DNA of 64,000 bases, taken from contig DF239347.1 in assembly GCA_000507305.1 (NCBI GenBank), positions 65,084-129,083 of the forward strand, read 5' to 3'. Origin of the DNA: Breviolum minutum Mf 1.05b.01 (Eukaryota; Sar; Dinophyceae; Suessiales; Symbiodiniaceae). Within the stretch, counting starts at the first letter, position 1, and every line of letters begins with the position of its first letter. The notes below the pieces were generated by a model. That model was not told the origin of the DNA, ran no database searches, and saw only the letters and a program-made list of their open reading frames with translations. Shown here in pieces: positions 24,514 through 37,064 of the stretch. The position numbers were made by a program, and so were the translations under genes.

Positions 24514-26988
24514 TCAGTAGGGTGAGGAGCGCACGCCGACCCCCTGCGCTTGGCTCGGCTTGTGATGGCCGCAGCTTCTGCAGTTCTCCCGGGAGGCAAA
24601 GTTCAAGTCCTCGGATTTTGTGATGTGAATTTTGCCCTTGGAAATACATTCCAGTCAATTGAGTCAATTCACATGTGTTTTCTACACATCGACCTTTTTT
24701 TATAATCAAATTGTACGGTTCGTGTTCCAGACTGCATTCCTGTGGTACATGGTTCGAGCAAATTAAGCACTGATCTTCAAGAACTTGCTAGAAATCTCAA
24801 ATCTCAGTATGTTGCTGCAATGACTAGTCAAGTACCATGGTCTTAACTCTTAACCACTGTCCCATCACTGCCAAGCATCTCCGCATGAAGGACAGATCCA
24901 GTCTCCAGGGCGACTGAAGCCGCCAGCACCCTTACCACCTCCACCGTTTGCTGTTCCTGGCGGTGCAACCACGCCACTAACAGAATCGTAGCCGCAGCGG
25001 TTGCATTGCGTGCGCCAAGCGAAAACATTGTCACCGCAATTGGGACATGTCCAATCCTTGGAGGGCCAAGTTCCACGGCTTCAAATGCCAGGAGTTTCAT
25101 GTGCGTGACAAATCTAGCAATTTAGAATGTGCGTTGTATGCTGCAAATGGCACAATTGGTTACACCATTTCAAGTGTTCTGATTGGATTATGAACATAAC
25201 ATGAATTTGAATGAACAGACATAAATTGACATAAACATGTAGCAGACACAAGAGACGAATAAGACATTTCCGCCAAGGCACACCTGCCTTGGGACCACCC
25301 CCGCTTTGCTGCCTCGGGGCCAAAATTTGGGTCGCAAAATTCGGGTCGTGTTCTGCCGAGCCGAGTCACGAAGGAGGTTTGCAATCCACCCACTTGCCCT
25401 CCACAGTGTTGCTCTCATAATTGGCTAGTACCTCTCCAAGATGGTCGCCAAGCTATAGTCCAACCATGTGTGTCTATTCCACTTTCTGTTGCTCCCACCA
25501 CAAATATCTCAAAATTCAAGTCTATCAAGTCTTGAAATGCCTAAAACCATCGCGTTGCACAAGCATGGTAGACAACCCAACATCCCCAACATCCATCAAC
25601 ATCCCCAGATTGGCAACCCATCGCAGGGCGCAGCATTGGCAGATTCGATATTGGCAAAGGTGATGAAGCAATAACCTTTCGACTCGCCCATCCTTATAAC
25701 GGAATTGGACGACGTCGTGACGTGATGTTTTTCAGATCGACGCGACAACTGAGAATTGCCATTGAAAGGCCATTGAATGTAAAGTTCAACATAAACTCAA
25801 CATCATTCAACGCTGCCAGCATTTCAACTGCTATCATGGTTCACTCCAACCATCATCTTCACTTCTACGATAGGGCCAAAGTGAGCGAAGGACTGTCTCA
25901 CCGAGGCTTCTGTGATCACCTGGCAACCGGACGGACTTCAACCCGCACTGCTGCCATAAGAACGTTGCGTGCAAAACCAGCAAGCACAAGCAGTCACGAG
26001 CAACTGTGAAGGTGACCAAGCCATTGTCGCCAACTATAGCACAAGGTCACAACAGTTCTAGCAAGTTGTGCGATTCTAGAAGCTGAGACTGAGTAGACTT
26101 CACAATTCAACTATTGACAATAAAGCTGGAAGGTGGAGCTTTTAAGGGGCTGCCGCAGTTTTACGTACATTTAGATGTCGACTCTAAATGCTTTCTTCAT
26201 GTCAATGTATCCATCATCCATCCTCCGGCTGACAAATTTTGAATGACACAAATGAAGGGCGAGGCTATGTCCATGCTGTCCATGCTCCATTCCTGGAATC
26301 CCACCCCACACCCAAAGTCTCCAGCTTTGCCGCTGACCTTTGGTAGGCCACCAACAAAGACCTCCAGCTGTGCCACTTGGGACACTTGCGACATGTGAAG
26401 GAATCAGAATCAAAATCAAATGCACTCTCTCTTTAGACTCTTGGAGTTTCTGACCTCAACACCAGGTTTTGCATGGCTCTGCGGCTCTGCGACTTAACCC
26501 CCCCGTACACTACAGATGCATTCACAGTACAACTTCTTACTTTTCACAGTATCCGCTCTCTTTGAAATTTTGTTGCCCGCCTTGCACGAACTGTTGGTCG
26601 CCGGTGAGGTCTTGCCTCCACCACTGTCGCCTTTGCCTTTGCCATACCCGCCATAGCCTCCGCCAGCCCCGCCAGCCCCGGCAGCCCCGGCAAAACCCCC
26701 GCTGTTTCCGCCGCCACCATAATCATAGCCCTTGCCACCCTTGGTGGCACCGTCGCCTTTTAGGCAAGGACGATGGATTGCAAGATGCCACAATGAAATG
26801 TGAAATTGTGCGTGAAGATCGTTTAAAGGTGATTTTCGAAAGTAGCGCTCTTGAAAAAAACACGGTATCGGGTCTTAAGAGAAAAAAAACGTGTGAAAAG
26901 CAGGTGTGGAACACAGCGCCTTTCCATCCGGAAGGTGCACCGTATAAGCTGGCCATTTGCATGGCCCATTCCATCATATCAGCCATAC
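24514..26988 (-). CDS. RNA-binding protein: Gly-rich region, RRM and two RanBP2-type zinc fingers
   Basis: Exons in order: 26988-26920 (EWAMQMASLYGAPSGWK); 26756-26616 (Gly-rich with GYGGYGKGKGDSGGGK); 26367-26338 (RNP2, LEVFVGGLPK); 25919 to about 25860 (helix 1 and strand 2, SVRQSFAHFGPIVEVKMM); 25692-25632 (RNP1, KGYCFITF); 25431-25288 (VLANYESNTVEGKWVDCK, the end of the RRM); 25056-24880 (59 codons, WTCPNCGDNVFAWRTQC plus NRC, then a Gly linker and DWICPSCG); 24609-24514 (NFASRENCRSCGHHKP, stop TGA). Both zinc fingers have the W-x-C-x2-C...C-x2-C spacing of RanBP2/ZRANB2 fingers, which bind single-stranded RNA. A role in splicing or mRNA handling is likely. Exons E/F, F/G and G/H join in phase. 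Two problems remain: an in-frame TGA at 25368-25366 after the RRM, and an unresolved join between 25860 and 25692. The start codon may lie upstream of 26988. Confidence 0.85.
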
Positions 26989-27029
26989 CTTCGATCAAAA
27001 TTTGAGTACTCAGTTGAGAACTAAAGGGT

Positions 27030-28300
27030 ATTACGCACCTATAAATACTAGTCCAACGAAACGATCATAGGCGCCCATGCTCTTGCCAACTATGACTTCA
27101 TCACCCATGGGAGCGCATGTTTTTTGTGAATCAATTGAGGTCATGAGTCAGTATGGATGTCGGCTCGCCAACTTGCTTGACTCCATGACAAACAACAAAA
27201 AGAATTCGAGGGAATCAGCAGGGCATACCAGGGCATGCGCTATGAGTACTATGAGATTTATGTCTGACCCTCTGAGAATCATCTCTTCATTGGCCGTAGA
27301 TTGCCACGGATCATGAAGGGCCATTGGGCTTGGAGCTGAAGATTGAAGACATCTGAAGAACATTCTGACAATGGAGAGTCATTTTATTCATTTGCCAAGT
27401 GGCCACCATCGCTTTTGCCTTTACCTTTCCCTGTCAACCAGTCCATGCTTCCCGCGGCAACCCAACTTCCAGAGAAACGAGCTAAAACTTGCGGAAAGCA
27501 AACAGGAAAGCTCAACTGAACAGTCATTCCCAGCACAAAGTCACCATAGGATTCCGTGTCATTCCGAATGTTTTCCCTTTTGCGCCTTTTTGTTTCTCAA
27601 AGCCCGTCCCAAGAGACCCATGCGTTTCTAGCACACATCTCTGCCCACTGTGCCTCGCAACACGGCGAGGTCGCGATCCCTGGGCAGCAAACTTCACAAA
27701 TGAGAAACGAGGAACCGGACACGCCTCGCCTTTTTTCAGAGCATAAAGCCAGTTGAAGAAAACACAAAACTTGGATTCCTTCAAAAGGGGAACAAAAACA
27801 CGACAAAAAACAAAGCAATCTTTTGCACTGCATGTGTCGCTTTGCAGGCTACGTTTTGTTCTATTGTTCTACATGTGTTCCTCCCAATGACTCAAGCACC
27901 GTGCCACCTGAGCAGGCCACACCCATTAGGCACTTAAACCCGCTGCCCACAGAGCCGAATCGTTGAGGCACAACGAAGTTTCATTGAAAACTCCATCCCA
28001 ACGACGGAAGGGTTCAGGTGAAGGTCTGATCCCCAAAAAATCCAAACCCCAAACCTTGATGGCCTAAGTGAGGCGTGGCCCACCCAAAAACGAGACTTGG
28101 AACGCTATGACTCTCACCATATGCCAAGTGATCCTTTGATTGCTAGGCTGCTAGGCATCAAGGTCAACAATGCCAGCTTTTCTCTCACATTCTGCAGCTC
28201 ATCTTGATGCATCTCCACTGACCTGCCAAGATTTGATGCCACAAACTTCCACATCAGGGATTCAACACGAATCAACAAGAATCAACAAGCATGTCACCAT
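27030..28300. other. Spacer between genes, no secure exon
   Basis: A GC-richer block at 27620-27730 is open in at least two minus frames and one plus frame, with no decisive splice sites. The rest shows no long open frame or recognisable motif. The 5' end of the RNA-binding gene may lie in the right-hand flank of this region. Confidence 0.35.
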
Positions 28301-28309
28301 GTCATGTCA

Positions 28310-29100
28310 TTTCGCAATTTTAGGAATTTCCCACAGGAGACATGGAAAGATGTGCTGGAGGTCGGGGTCCCAAAAAAACCAGCAACCGTCGCAGCCCACT
28401 ATTTTGACGACTACTGGTGACACATCCAAAACACCGATTGACTTCTTGGCGGAGTTGAGGTACAAAAGGTGATGGGCATCGATCACATCACCTTCTGTCA
28501 CTTCTTTTGCGGCACTTCCGCGAAAAAAAAAGATGAAAGTTGACTGCAGCATGCAGCCATGAAGCGCAGGGGACACCGGCCTGCGGCCCCAACCCTCACC
28601 ATGGATAGCTATGGTTTCTCATTTGCACAGTTGCACCATATGTCGGTGGGTTTTTGGAAGAAGTCAGCAAACGAAAGATGATGTACTGTACTAAACAAAA
28701 AAAACTGATCCGAGATCTGAAATATCTCATGTAGCAGGCCATGAATATCCAAATTGTCACTCTGTTGATATCTAAGTCTTGGGTGTTCCCAGCCATGAGT
28801 CTGTTGCAACCGTCCAATTCCTTCAGAACTGGAGGCATAGGAAAGCCTGCAAAACTGTAGGGCTTCTGAAGGCTTGTCTGTAAAAGAAAGGTCAAGCACA
28901 GGGCTGCGATCACTCAAGACACTCCAATCCGACTCAATCAACAAATTATACAAATTATTGAGTTCGCATGATTTCTCCGATATTTGTTCCATTTAGCGAC
29001 CCAAATTGCAAGCTCTCCCTGAACATGCGTGGCGTCACGCGCCACTTCTGGAAACGCTTCGTGGCGATCAATTTTGATCCTGGCAATAAAGATAAAGCGC
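28310..29100 (-). CDS. Unassigned minus-strand gene
   Basis: Three coding islands are visible. About 29085-28985 encodes IATKRFQKWRVTPRMFRESL or, in another frame, IDRHEAFPEVARDATHVQGE. About 28920-28720 encodes KPYSFAGFPMPPVLKELDGC in one frame and a different open segment in another. About 28530-28370 encodes EVTEGDVIDAHHLLYLNSAK followed by a hydrophobic strand-rich stretch. They lie between the cyclase 3' end and the RNA-binding gene. They may be one small gene or 3' exons of the cyclase transcript. No domain is recognised. Confidence 0.4.
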
Positions 29101-29519
29101 CTAGCGGAGCTATCCGGGGAGATATCCCTAAATCTCTTCAACATATCTGTGGTATATCATCCGATAATATCCGATATCTTTTATCTTTGAAACTCGGAGG
29201 TATCTTGGAGAGCTTATTGATATCAGATGCTCACTGCTTGCTGGCCTACCCAAATTGTGTGTCCGTTGAAATGCACCGAGAGTTCAGGTCCTCAAATGCT
29301 GACATACACGACGTCATCTTCTACACCATCCTCAGTTGAAGCAGGTAGGAATAACGATCAATCGAATTTGTCGCATTTTGCTTTGCAAATGAAATGCCAC
29401 TATCATACCACCCTAAGACATCACTTTGTGACCACTGCTAGCATATGACAACGACTTGGTAATGTATGCCAGCACCAGCATGTATCGGCATTTGACCATG
29501 TCCAAGCATCATTTTCATT

Positions 29520-32500
29520 AGGCTCACGTGGTAAGGTCCATATGCCTTTCCAGTCTTCAGGTGGTGGATGCTTCCTCAGTGGACACTGAAAACGGGTGGA
29601 AGCCGGGATTTCCCACAAAATTGGCAGGAGGGAAGACAACCCCAGCACGAAAATCATTACAGCAAAACATCCTTTTGTGCGGTTGAGGTTGCCCCTGACG
29701 CCCCTGAATAGTCAGAAACTATGGGTCCTCAAGGTTTTCCTGCTCAAGCTCCAAGTGACTGATAGTAACTGGCTCGCTTTCTCATCACCACCGAAGCTTT
29801 GTCAAAGGTGCCGAAATGGTGACCCATTTGTAGACTTACCTGCAACCCAACGATTCAGATGCATGCCTAGGCCTAGGTGTTCAGCATGTTTTCAGCTTAT
29901 ATCATATATCTATTCAAATCGTACCATATACAACAACCCCCATGGAAGGGCGGGCTACGGTGCAGCAGGCTTTTGCCAGATGAACCCTTTCACGATTCAA
30001 TTCTAGTTCAAGGAACCATCATCTATGTAACATGTCACACGTACCTGGGATGGAAAAATAGGTGCAGTGTATGCAATAAATATACCTTACTTGTAATCTA
30101 TTCGATATTGCTGTGATGTGTCATACTATCAAACATCTCATCATTCATCGCTATACTCGTAGAGTGGCCTATGCTTTTTGATAATTTTCCTGACGCGAAA
30201 GTCTACTCTTCCTGGCCTCACGGAAGACGCCTTCAGCCTTGTCGAACTTGCAATTCTCATAGTAATTGAGAGCTTGCCTCGGTGCACCAAACTGAGTAAC
30301 TTCCGGTAACCTCACATCTTTCAAAATGCATGGACACAAAAAGTCATAAAAGTCCAGCCAAGTCCTATAGATATGACTGATATTGCAGAGAGATTGATTG
30401 ATGTGTCAAAAGTAGAAAAAGGGGAATAGTGTGTGAACTCTAATGATCTTGGATTCTAGAAGTCTTTGTTTGTCCATAGCTAAACTTCTTACAATTGCAG
30501 TAGAAGTGTGAAAAGCTATTTCCAAAACGTCATCATAGCCTGATCCACTCACACACCCCAGCGTGGGACAGGGCGAGGTGCTTGTACTTCTGAGCCAAGC
30601 TATCGCGTAGGTTGTACCTGTGCCAGGGTTCATTTCTTCCAACTTCTCTTTTTTTAGCAACAATTCCACAATGGACTTGAGCAACCGCAACCAATTTCAC
30701 CACAATTCCGTGGTTTCCGTGACTTTCTGCTTGTGCCTTAAACTGGGTCTTGCGCCACCCAAATACGACATCACCTCGTAAACTGGTTCCTCGTCATCCT
30801 CGTGCCTCGAGCCAGCAACTGAATGAATGAGCTTCATATCCTTCCAACATTCCAACATTCCAACATTCCAAACAAATCAAATTCCAGCGATCCAAAACTA
30901 TTTGCAAACAATTCAAGTTCTAACTTGACACATGGACGCTAGCTCCAAGGTGCCAAATGTCCACGAAATCGATAGGTCTGATCACAAACCTCGGCACCAG
31001 CGAACCGACGTCTCTTGCGACCTAGCGATCTTTTCACCATTCCTTCAGAGTAACTTTGATGAAAATGATGTAGGCACCAAACCTCTCTACAGAATGCCTT
31101 CCGAAGACCATGATGAGACACATCACTACTATGAAAAGACTTCCTGGCACTGACTGGTTGTTGTTGTTGTTGCTATTGGCACGGGGGCCCCTCCAAGAAA
31201 CTCTTCCAAAGGCAATCTGTCGTAAGTTGCCTTGCGCTGCTAAAAGGTGTGCATGACAATTCCTGATTCTTCTTCGTTATTCCTGAATTCAAGGGATTTA
31301 CAGTGCATGGATTTTCTGGATTTCTGATTCATTCTATAAGTGGTGTTGCCACTATCCATTCTCAACTTTAAACTCCCAAATTCCCAAAGCATTGACTCAG
31401 CCTGAGAGATGAGATTCGGAGTTCCATAGGTCTTATTCAACTCCTCCAACTTCGCAGGGACATTGGAATGATCACCTCGGAGGTTGAAAGGTTGAAAGAT
31501 GTTGATCTCAACAAACCTTGCCGCACTTGTGCAACTCATAATGTATAATTCAGTTTCTAAACATATAAAACTCTATATATATATATACATACATTACATT
31601 TATCATACTATAACATGCTTTGTAGCAAACTAGAATTAGATACGAGCACACTGAATATTGAATATATGCTACTAATGAACTAATGGTAATCTGTATGTGG
31701 GAAACACCCCATCTCCACATATCACAGCATCCATCTAAACCAATATTTCACCAAGTGGCCGATGACTCCAAATTTCAAGCGTGAGTGGAAGCCGAGATTT
31801 CCAAAGGACACCCAGCCCGAATGGATGCCACACCGAATGCTTACCTTGGTTCGTCTGCAATTCAAGAAATATCCATTCAAAATACGTGACTTTTGGGCTG
31901 GAAATGGAGGTAAAAATAGACCTTTTAAAATATGATCCTCTTGCCTGAAAGAAACCACTGAAACACCAATGCAACATGCCATATAATGAGATACAAAACA
32001 CAGATGCATTCATTATGACTCATCAAGGCACTGTTTGCAGTAATTAAAAACGGCAATTGCGTGCATTGTTCAAGCGCTTCATCCCCTTGCAGCAAGTGGA
32101 TGCAAACTGGATTTTGAACCTCAGGGATCCTGCGATGCCAAGTTACGTGTGGCAAGCCCTTCTTATGGGACCAGTGGTTGATCTTCTGTACACCTGCCAA
32201 GGGCACGAAGATGCACAAACATCTCTGGAGAAATGCCACCCCAAGGCCAATGATTAGGTAATTAGGTCCAGTTCAGTTCGTCATCTTGCACACACAACTG
32301 ACTCCGCGTCGCACTCAATTATATGCGCAATGCAAAAATGCCGGGAGAGGGAAAGTTGGGAAACCAGAAAACATCACAATCAACATCCACAGAATCCCCT
32401 TGGGCTTTCCACCTCGTTGCATCTTCAGGGTGGCACGAACACAAGCCAAGGCCTCGGTGCGTCCAATCGCTGGGTCCAGACTCTCCGCTTCTACTTACAT

Positions 32501-33541
32501 CACTGCCACCACCACGACCACCACGACCACCACGACCCTCAAGAGAAACTCAAGCAAGGCACGTGATCCCGCAGCTTGGCTGGGGCGCCAAAAACCGCCA
32601 AGATGGCGTCACCAATGTACTCGATGACCACGCCATCGAAGCTTTCGATTCTGAGGTTTGGTCAAGGACTTTTCTCGGGGGCTTTGAAAGTTTTGAATGA
32701 AATAAATTTCGACCTATAGCAATTCTGTCAGCACTGTTGGATCATTACCGGATTGGGCCCTGGGCAGCCAGAAGGGGAGATGTTGCAGAAAAGCACTGTG
32801 TTGGGCCAAGAAACATTTTGGACATATCATTGAAATAACGGCTCAAAAGCACTAGTGTCTGCTCCGGAACCAGCTGCTCCACAATACCTTGTTGGTTGAA
32901 AAAGCGTGCAGGCAAGAACATCAAGACCTCTGAACCAGAGAGCAGAGACCGACATCAACCGAGAGAGAGAGAGAGAGAAGGAAAGACATGTTCACGGAAT
33001 GACAATTGAAGTGAACACCGTTGGATAGCATTATCTCACAGCAAGGTGAGCTCTTGCAGCAACTTTGTGCGATGACACCTGTCACATCATTCTCCATCAT
33101 CAATCAAAGATGTTGCGCTGAGACATACAAAAGTTCGTTTCTGTGGCTTTTACAGCACACGTCCACAACAGTGTAGACCTGTCAACGGATGAACGCTTGC
33201 AACACCGAGAGGCTCGTGAAACCGGCCATGTCCGAGAAAAACAGACTCACCTGTCGTGGTGCCGCCAAACCGATCATCGTTCCAATATGTATTATTATGT
33301 ATTAATTTAAATATATATATATATATACGAATATTGTATGAATTATATATATAATATATATATATATGTTCCATCCTTCCATCATTCCATGAGAGACTCG
33401 AGATGCTACAAACGTCAATGGTAATGCACTCCCCAAGCCTCTCGTTCCTCCAGCTGCGGTTTGACCTGCACCCCAGCGACCAAAAGATTTTGCACCACCG
33501 GCCATGGAACATAACGTCCCCAGGAGATGATCGCCACCTTC
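29520..33541 (-). CDS. Class III adenylyl cyclase
   Basis: This enzyme makes cAMP from ATP. Eleven exons join in phase: 33541-33439, 33250-33187, 32887-32815, 32650-32563, 32452-32413, 32193-32147, 31844-31760, 31475-31402, 31021-30944, 30798-30737, 30617-30557. They give 258 codons with the class III order: YVPWPVVQNLL; VSLFFSDMAGFTSLS (first metal Asp); LVLLSRYFNDMSK; YIGDAILAVFGAP (second metal Asp); HALACVRATLKMQR; NHWSHKKGLPHVSIRCGIHS; RLKFGVIGDHSN (Lys and Asp for adenine); AKLEELNKTYG; FVIRPIDFVDI; YEVMSYLGGARP. Further exons at about 30298-30194 (ALNYYENCKFDKAEGVFREA, a TPR-like hairpin usual after such domains), about 29800 and about 29600-29540 (PPPEDWKGIW) match the usual C-terminal tail. 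The transition-state Arg position (N-x3-R) reads NVPAK. The exon 31021-30944 and 30798-30737 borders are the least certain, and the stop was not fixed. Confidence 0.92.
30844..30867. repeat. Octamer tandem repeat
   Basis: Three direct copies of CCAACATT inside the cyclase intron between exons 31021-30944 and 30798-30737. Confidence 0.9.
32505..32537. repeat. Imperfect nonamer repeat (CCACGACCA)
   Basis: About three and a half copies inside the cyclase intron 32562-32453. It lies close to the exon that carries the second metal-binding motif. Confidence 0.8.
33300..33368. repeat. AT-rich palindromic tract
   Basis: Two TA-rich runs flank a short CGAATATTGTATG core. The tract lies in the cyclase intron 33438-33251 and could fold back on itself. 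Similar (TA)n tracts occur at 31571-31590 and 46310-46330. Confidence 0.8.
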
Positions 33542-33599
33542 CTTGGTCACGCGTGTGGTGCCATGTGGGCCATGTGCAAATGAATATGCGGAGCTCTGG

Positions 33600-36290
33600 T
33601 AATACACAACTTAGGAATGCCTAGGAGAATTCTACTAAGAATACGAAGATCCACCTCGAGACCTGCGCAGCATGCTAAACTGACAGCGTCATGGATGGAA
33701 TGAAGCCAGGTGACGTCTTGTTGAAGATGTGCTGGATCAACTGTACCTAGCAACACAGCATGGTCTTTCACCAAATACTCCAAGCTGCTGTCGTTGGCCC
33801 ATTTTTCAAGGAGTGATTTTGAAATTACACACCCAGTTTGAGTGAACCTTGTGCAATCTAATCCCAGATTAAAGCTGCTCAGAGACGCCTTATCACACCT
33901 GAGTTCTTGTTCATGCCTTATCACCTTGAAGACCTTGTCTTGTGAGACCGAACCATAAGACTCATAAGACCCACAGAAGCCGCCTCCTCTGCACCCTGCG
34001 TCACCTGCAATTTCACATGCGAGCTCCAGCCATGATTCTCATACTTCTGCTCAATAATTGCATCAATTTCACCCTGCAATTTGAATAGGAGTGAAATTAT
34101 CCACAATCAAACAATGACAAGTCAGAAAGATCCACCTATTTTATCTTTGTTTCACCTTAGGATTGCCTCAGCCCTCACTCAACATTTCACATCTTCACGT
34201 CTACTTTTCAAACATACTTCTCCACCAACAGACTACATAGATAAATTGGAAGCTCCGGCCGAGCCTCCGTTTTTTCCTGGCGTGGCTGAACATCAACTAG
34301 CAACGTGGATGCGCTAGACAGCTTCTTCACTATGTGAACATCAAGTTTGCAAGTCCCGGGAGTGGCTAAGCGGCTACTGATCTTCACAAAGGATGCCTCT
34401 CTCATCCCCAAGCGTATAACATTGTAGAACTTTATATTTCAGAACTGTCAAATCTGCAACTGCTGAGAGACGGAGGAATCCTTGTTGACACCACTCAGTC
34501 AGAGTCGTGCCATGCCCTTCCAATATGTTTTCTCCAGCCGATAGTTCACAAACATCTGACCTCCTTGGCAATGGCGGCCAGATTGATGTGGGCCTTAGCG
34601 AGAGGGGCTATGCATCAAGCAGGTGCTTAGTTTTCATAAAGTCATAAAGCAACTTGTTTATAATGCACATTGCAATAGTTCAGCCAATCAGTTGACAGAG
34701 GAGTCTTTTCCCTTTGGCATCACGTCCGTGGTTTCGCTTTGTCATGTCTTGTGCCCATTCGTTGAACCGTTGTAACGTCGCACAGAGTGCACTGGAGGGC
34801 ACCGGGCAACTGGGCAACAAATCGGAGAAGACAGAAAGCATCTGCAAGTCGCGATGAAAACATGATTTCCCAAATTGGCACGCTGCCTCTTGCTATACAA
34901 ATAGCCAAATATGCGTGGTGTTTGTTTGGAAGGTCGGCCAGGGGCTGGATTCTGGGCTCGCACATACGTATCCTTTGCTTACGTCATAATTCTTCGCCCA
35001 ATGACCACTTTTCACTAAGCGCCCAACCCTAAACACATGACATCATATGACCAAACATTGACCTGTCTTCCCATCTCTAAGATCTTGCAGTGAAACCAAA
35101 GTGTAAAAGCCCACCCTTGAAATGACCGGCAGGTCATTTCAATCCTCTGCAAGAGGCAGAATGGATTTTGTCCGTCTCTTCTCAGGTTGCTATAGCTCAG
35201 CACGGGAGCACAGGCACGTCAGCATCTACGGTCATCTTCTCAACTTTATTTGGGCAAAGGGGTAAAGGGCCAAAGGCAATGAGGCAATGCCCAGCCAATT
35301 CGTCACAATTTTGGGGTGTGGCTCCAATGGTTCACCCGACAGCAGGGCTTCAACATGACTGGCAGGTAGAATCCAAAGATCACGATGGTGTGCGCAAGGT
35401 CAGTAGATATGGTAACCTTGGATCAAAGTAGGCCAAACGGATCACGCCTTCACATATCCTGCTAATTAAAACGTGACTCTCCAAGAAATTCACTAACAGA
35501 TACTAACACGTAAGCACATCCAACATCATCCAACTACCGCAACGTGTCATAACATGTCAACACACCTAAGACATACAAAGAATCGATACCTAGGAATCTC
35601 TAGGAATCTCTTAGGAATCTTTAGGACATCATTCGACTCGGCATTTACCAAGAAGCAATCGACAACGCTCCGCTTCGTTCAAACCCAATTCCCAGAAGCT
35701 GGGCAAGTCGCCTTTTGCAGAACCACCTCGGTGGCACTTCGGTGGCACTCCAGGCACTGCACAAGACTACAAAATCCTTGGGGTCCTTGGTCTATAATCT
35801 CTATGTTCGGTGCAGTTTCAAGTTGCAAGTTACATCTACATCCCCCTTCACCCTTTATTGTGGTCAAAGCGGCGATAGTAAGCACAAGGCAGCACCAGCT
35901 GAACCAACATTCCAGCTGGGAGCACCACTTTGCCACCTGGAAGGTTAGGTGAGTTAGGTGCTGCTGGTGAGAATTTTGAGACCCCATGAAAACAGGACCA
36001 CTCCACAGCTTTGTCCGCAGCTACAGCTACCTGCCCATTCACTGCACAAAGGCACCTGTCATCACCACTTCAGGTGTCCTGCCATCAACGCCCACTTCTC
36101 CTGCCACTGCCGGCTCGGTTCAAGGCATAGTGGCAAGGTTCTGAAAGGCTTAAATCCTGGGACCTCATTCTTACGGCATTCATGCCAAACAGATCTCCAC
36201 AGTCGAAAATGCCTTGAGAAAGTCCTTACGCATGCCTCTTCAAATCCAACAAGAGCGACATCGTTGATTGAGCAGCTAACCCACAGAACG
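33600..36290 (-). CDS. Probable N-terminal exons of the adenylyl cyclase gene
   Basis: Several minus-strand coding islands precede the catalytic core: 33924-33600 (a long frame with HEQELRCDKASLSSFNLGLD and ISKSLLEKWANDSSLEYLVK); 34076-34010 (GEIDAIIEQKYENHGWSSHV between CAG and CAG|GTGACG); 34411-34230 (KISSRLATPGTCKLDVHIVK); 34571-34420; 34870-34720 (MLSVFSDLLPSCPVPSSALC); about 35950-35690 with a possible membrane helix (CWFSWCCLVLTIAALTTI); and 36280-36062. Several read open in two frames. In dinoflagellates and relatives such cyclases often have large membrane-bearing N-termini, which would fit. Assignment to the cyclase is by position and strand only. Confidence 0.45.
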
Positions 36291-36332
36291 CCCATATTCC
36301 AAACCAACTGATTCCAGACCAATTCTTGGGCC

Positions 36333-36372
36333 ATCCTTTCATCCTTTCATCCTTTCATCCTTTCATCCTTTC
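36333..36372. repeat. Octamer tandem repeat
   Basis: Five perfect direct copies of ATCCTTTC. It lies between the last candidate N-terminal exon of the cyclase and the next gene upstream, in probable intergenic or intronic DNA. Confidence 0.9.
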
Positions 36373-36379
36373 CGCCCTT

Positions 36380-37050
36380 CAGCTCTGTCGGTCTCCTTTG
36401 GTGTCCACCATGGCAATCCTCGGCTCCGCTTCGATCAACTCCTTCCTCTGAGGCGTTTGCACCTGGCGGGAACGCACGGCACGGTTCAAGCCGACACAAC
36501 TGAAGAGAAACCCATTTCAAGACTTTTTAGTGTCTACAGGATGCCTACGTCCATGGCAAGCTTTTACTATCTTTAAATCAAGAGATGAAAAGATCCATTT
36601 GGAGATGTAAATATTTGAGATACAAAAAAAGTCTCAAGCTGAGATGTTTGGTTTGGACCACCAAGGCACCCAAATGCGTGAAAGCTGTGCCACGCAGGGC
36701 GGCTCGCCACGACCACGACCTGCCAACGACCAGTTACCACCCCTTGGAGTTGCATCGTAACGTCAGGGGATCCATGAAAATCTAAATAGCTTGTACAGTT
36801 GTACCGATTTCTAGAGATTTGTACCGTAACTGCTTCCACTGGAATACCTACTTCTGGTAGTACATGGTGCACGCATACATACACAGTACACACTCACACA
36901 CGTAGAACGAAAAGACACAAAAAAGTGTGCCAGGCATGTTTCGGGAGGAATGAAGGGAAAGAATCGCAAAAGAATTGAATGAATAGGAAGTGACTACTGT
37001 ATATGATACTGCCTTCATTTCTCTCCAAAGATGAACCTATACACATGCCA
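36380..37050. other. No secure gene
   Basis: Apart from the octamer repeat just to the left and a weak minus-strand open segment around 36760-36680, nothing coding-like is visible. This is the likely boundary between the cyclase gene and the gene at 37-44 kb. Confidence 0.4.
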
Positions 37051-37064
37051 AGCCGAGAACCCAC

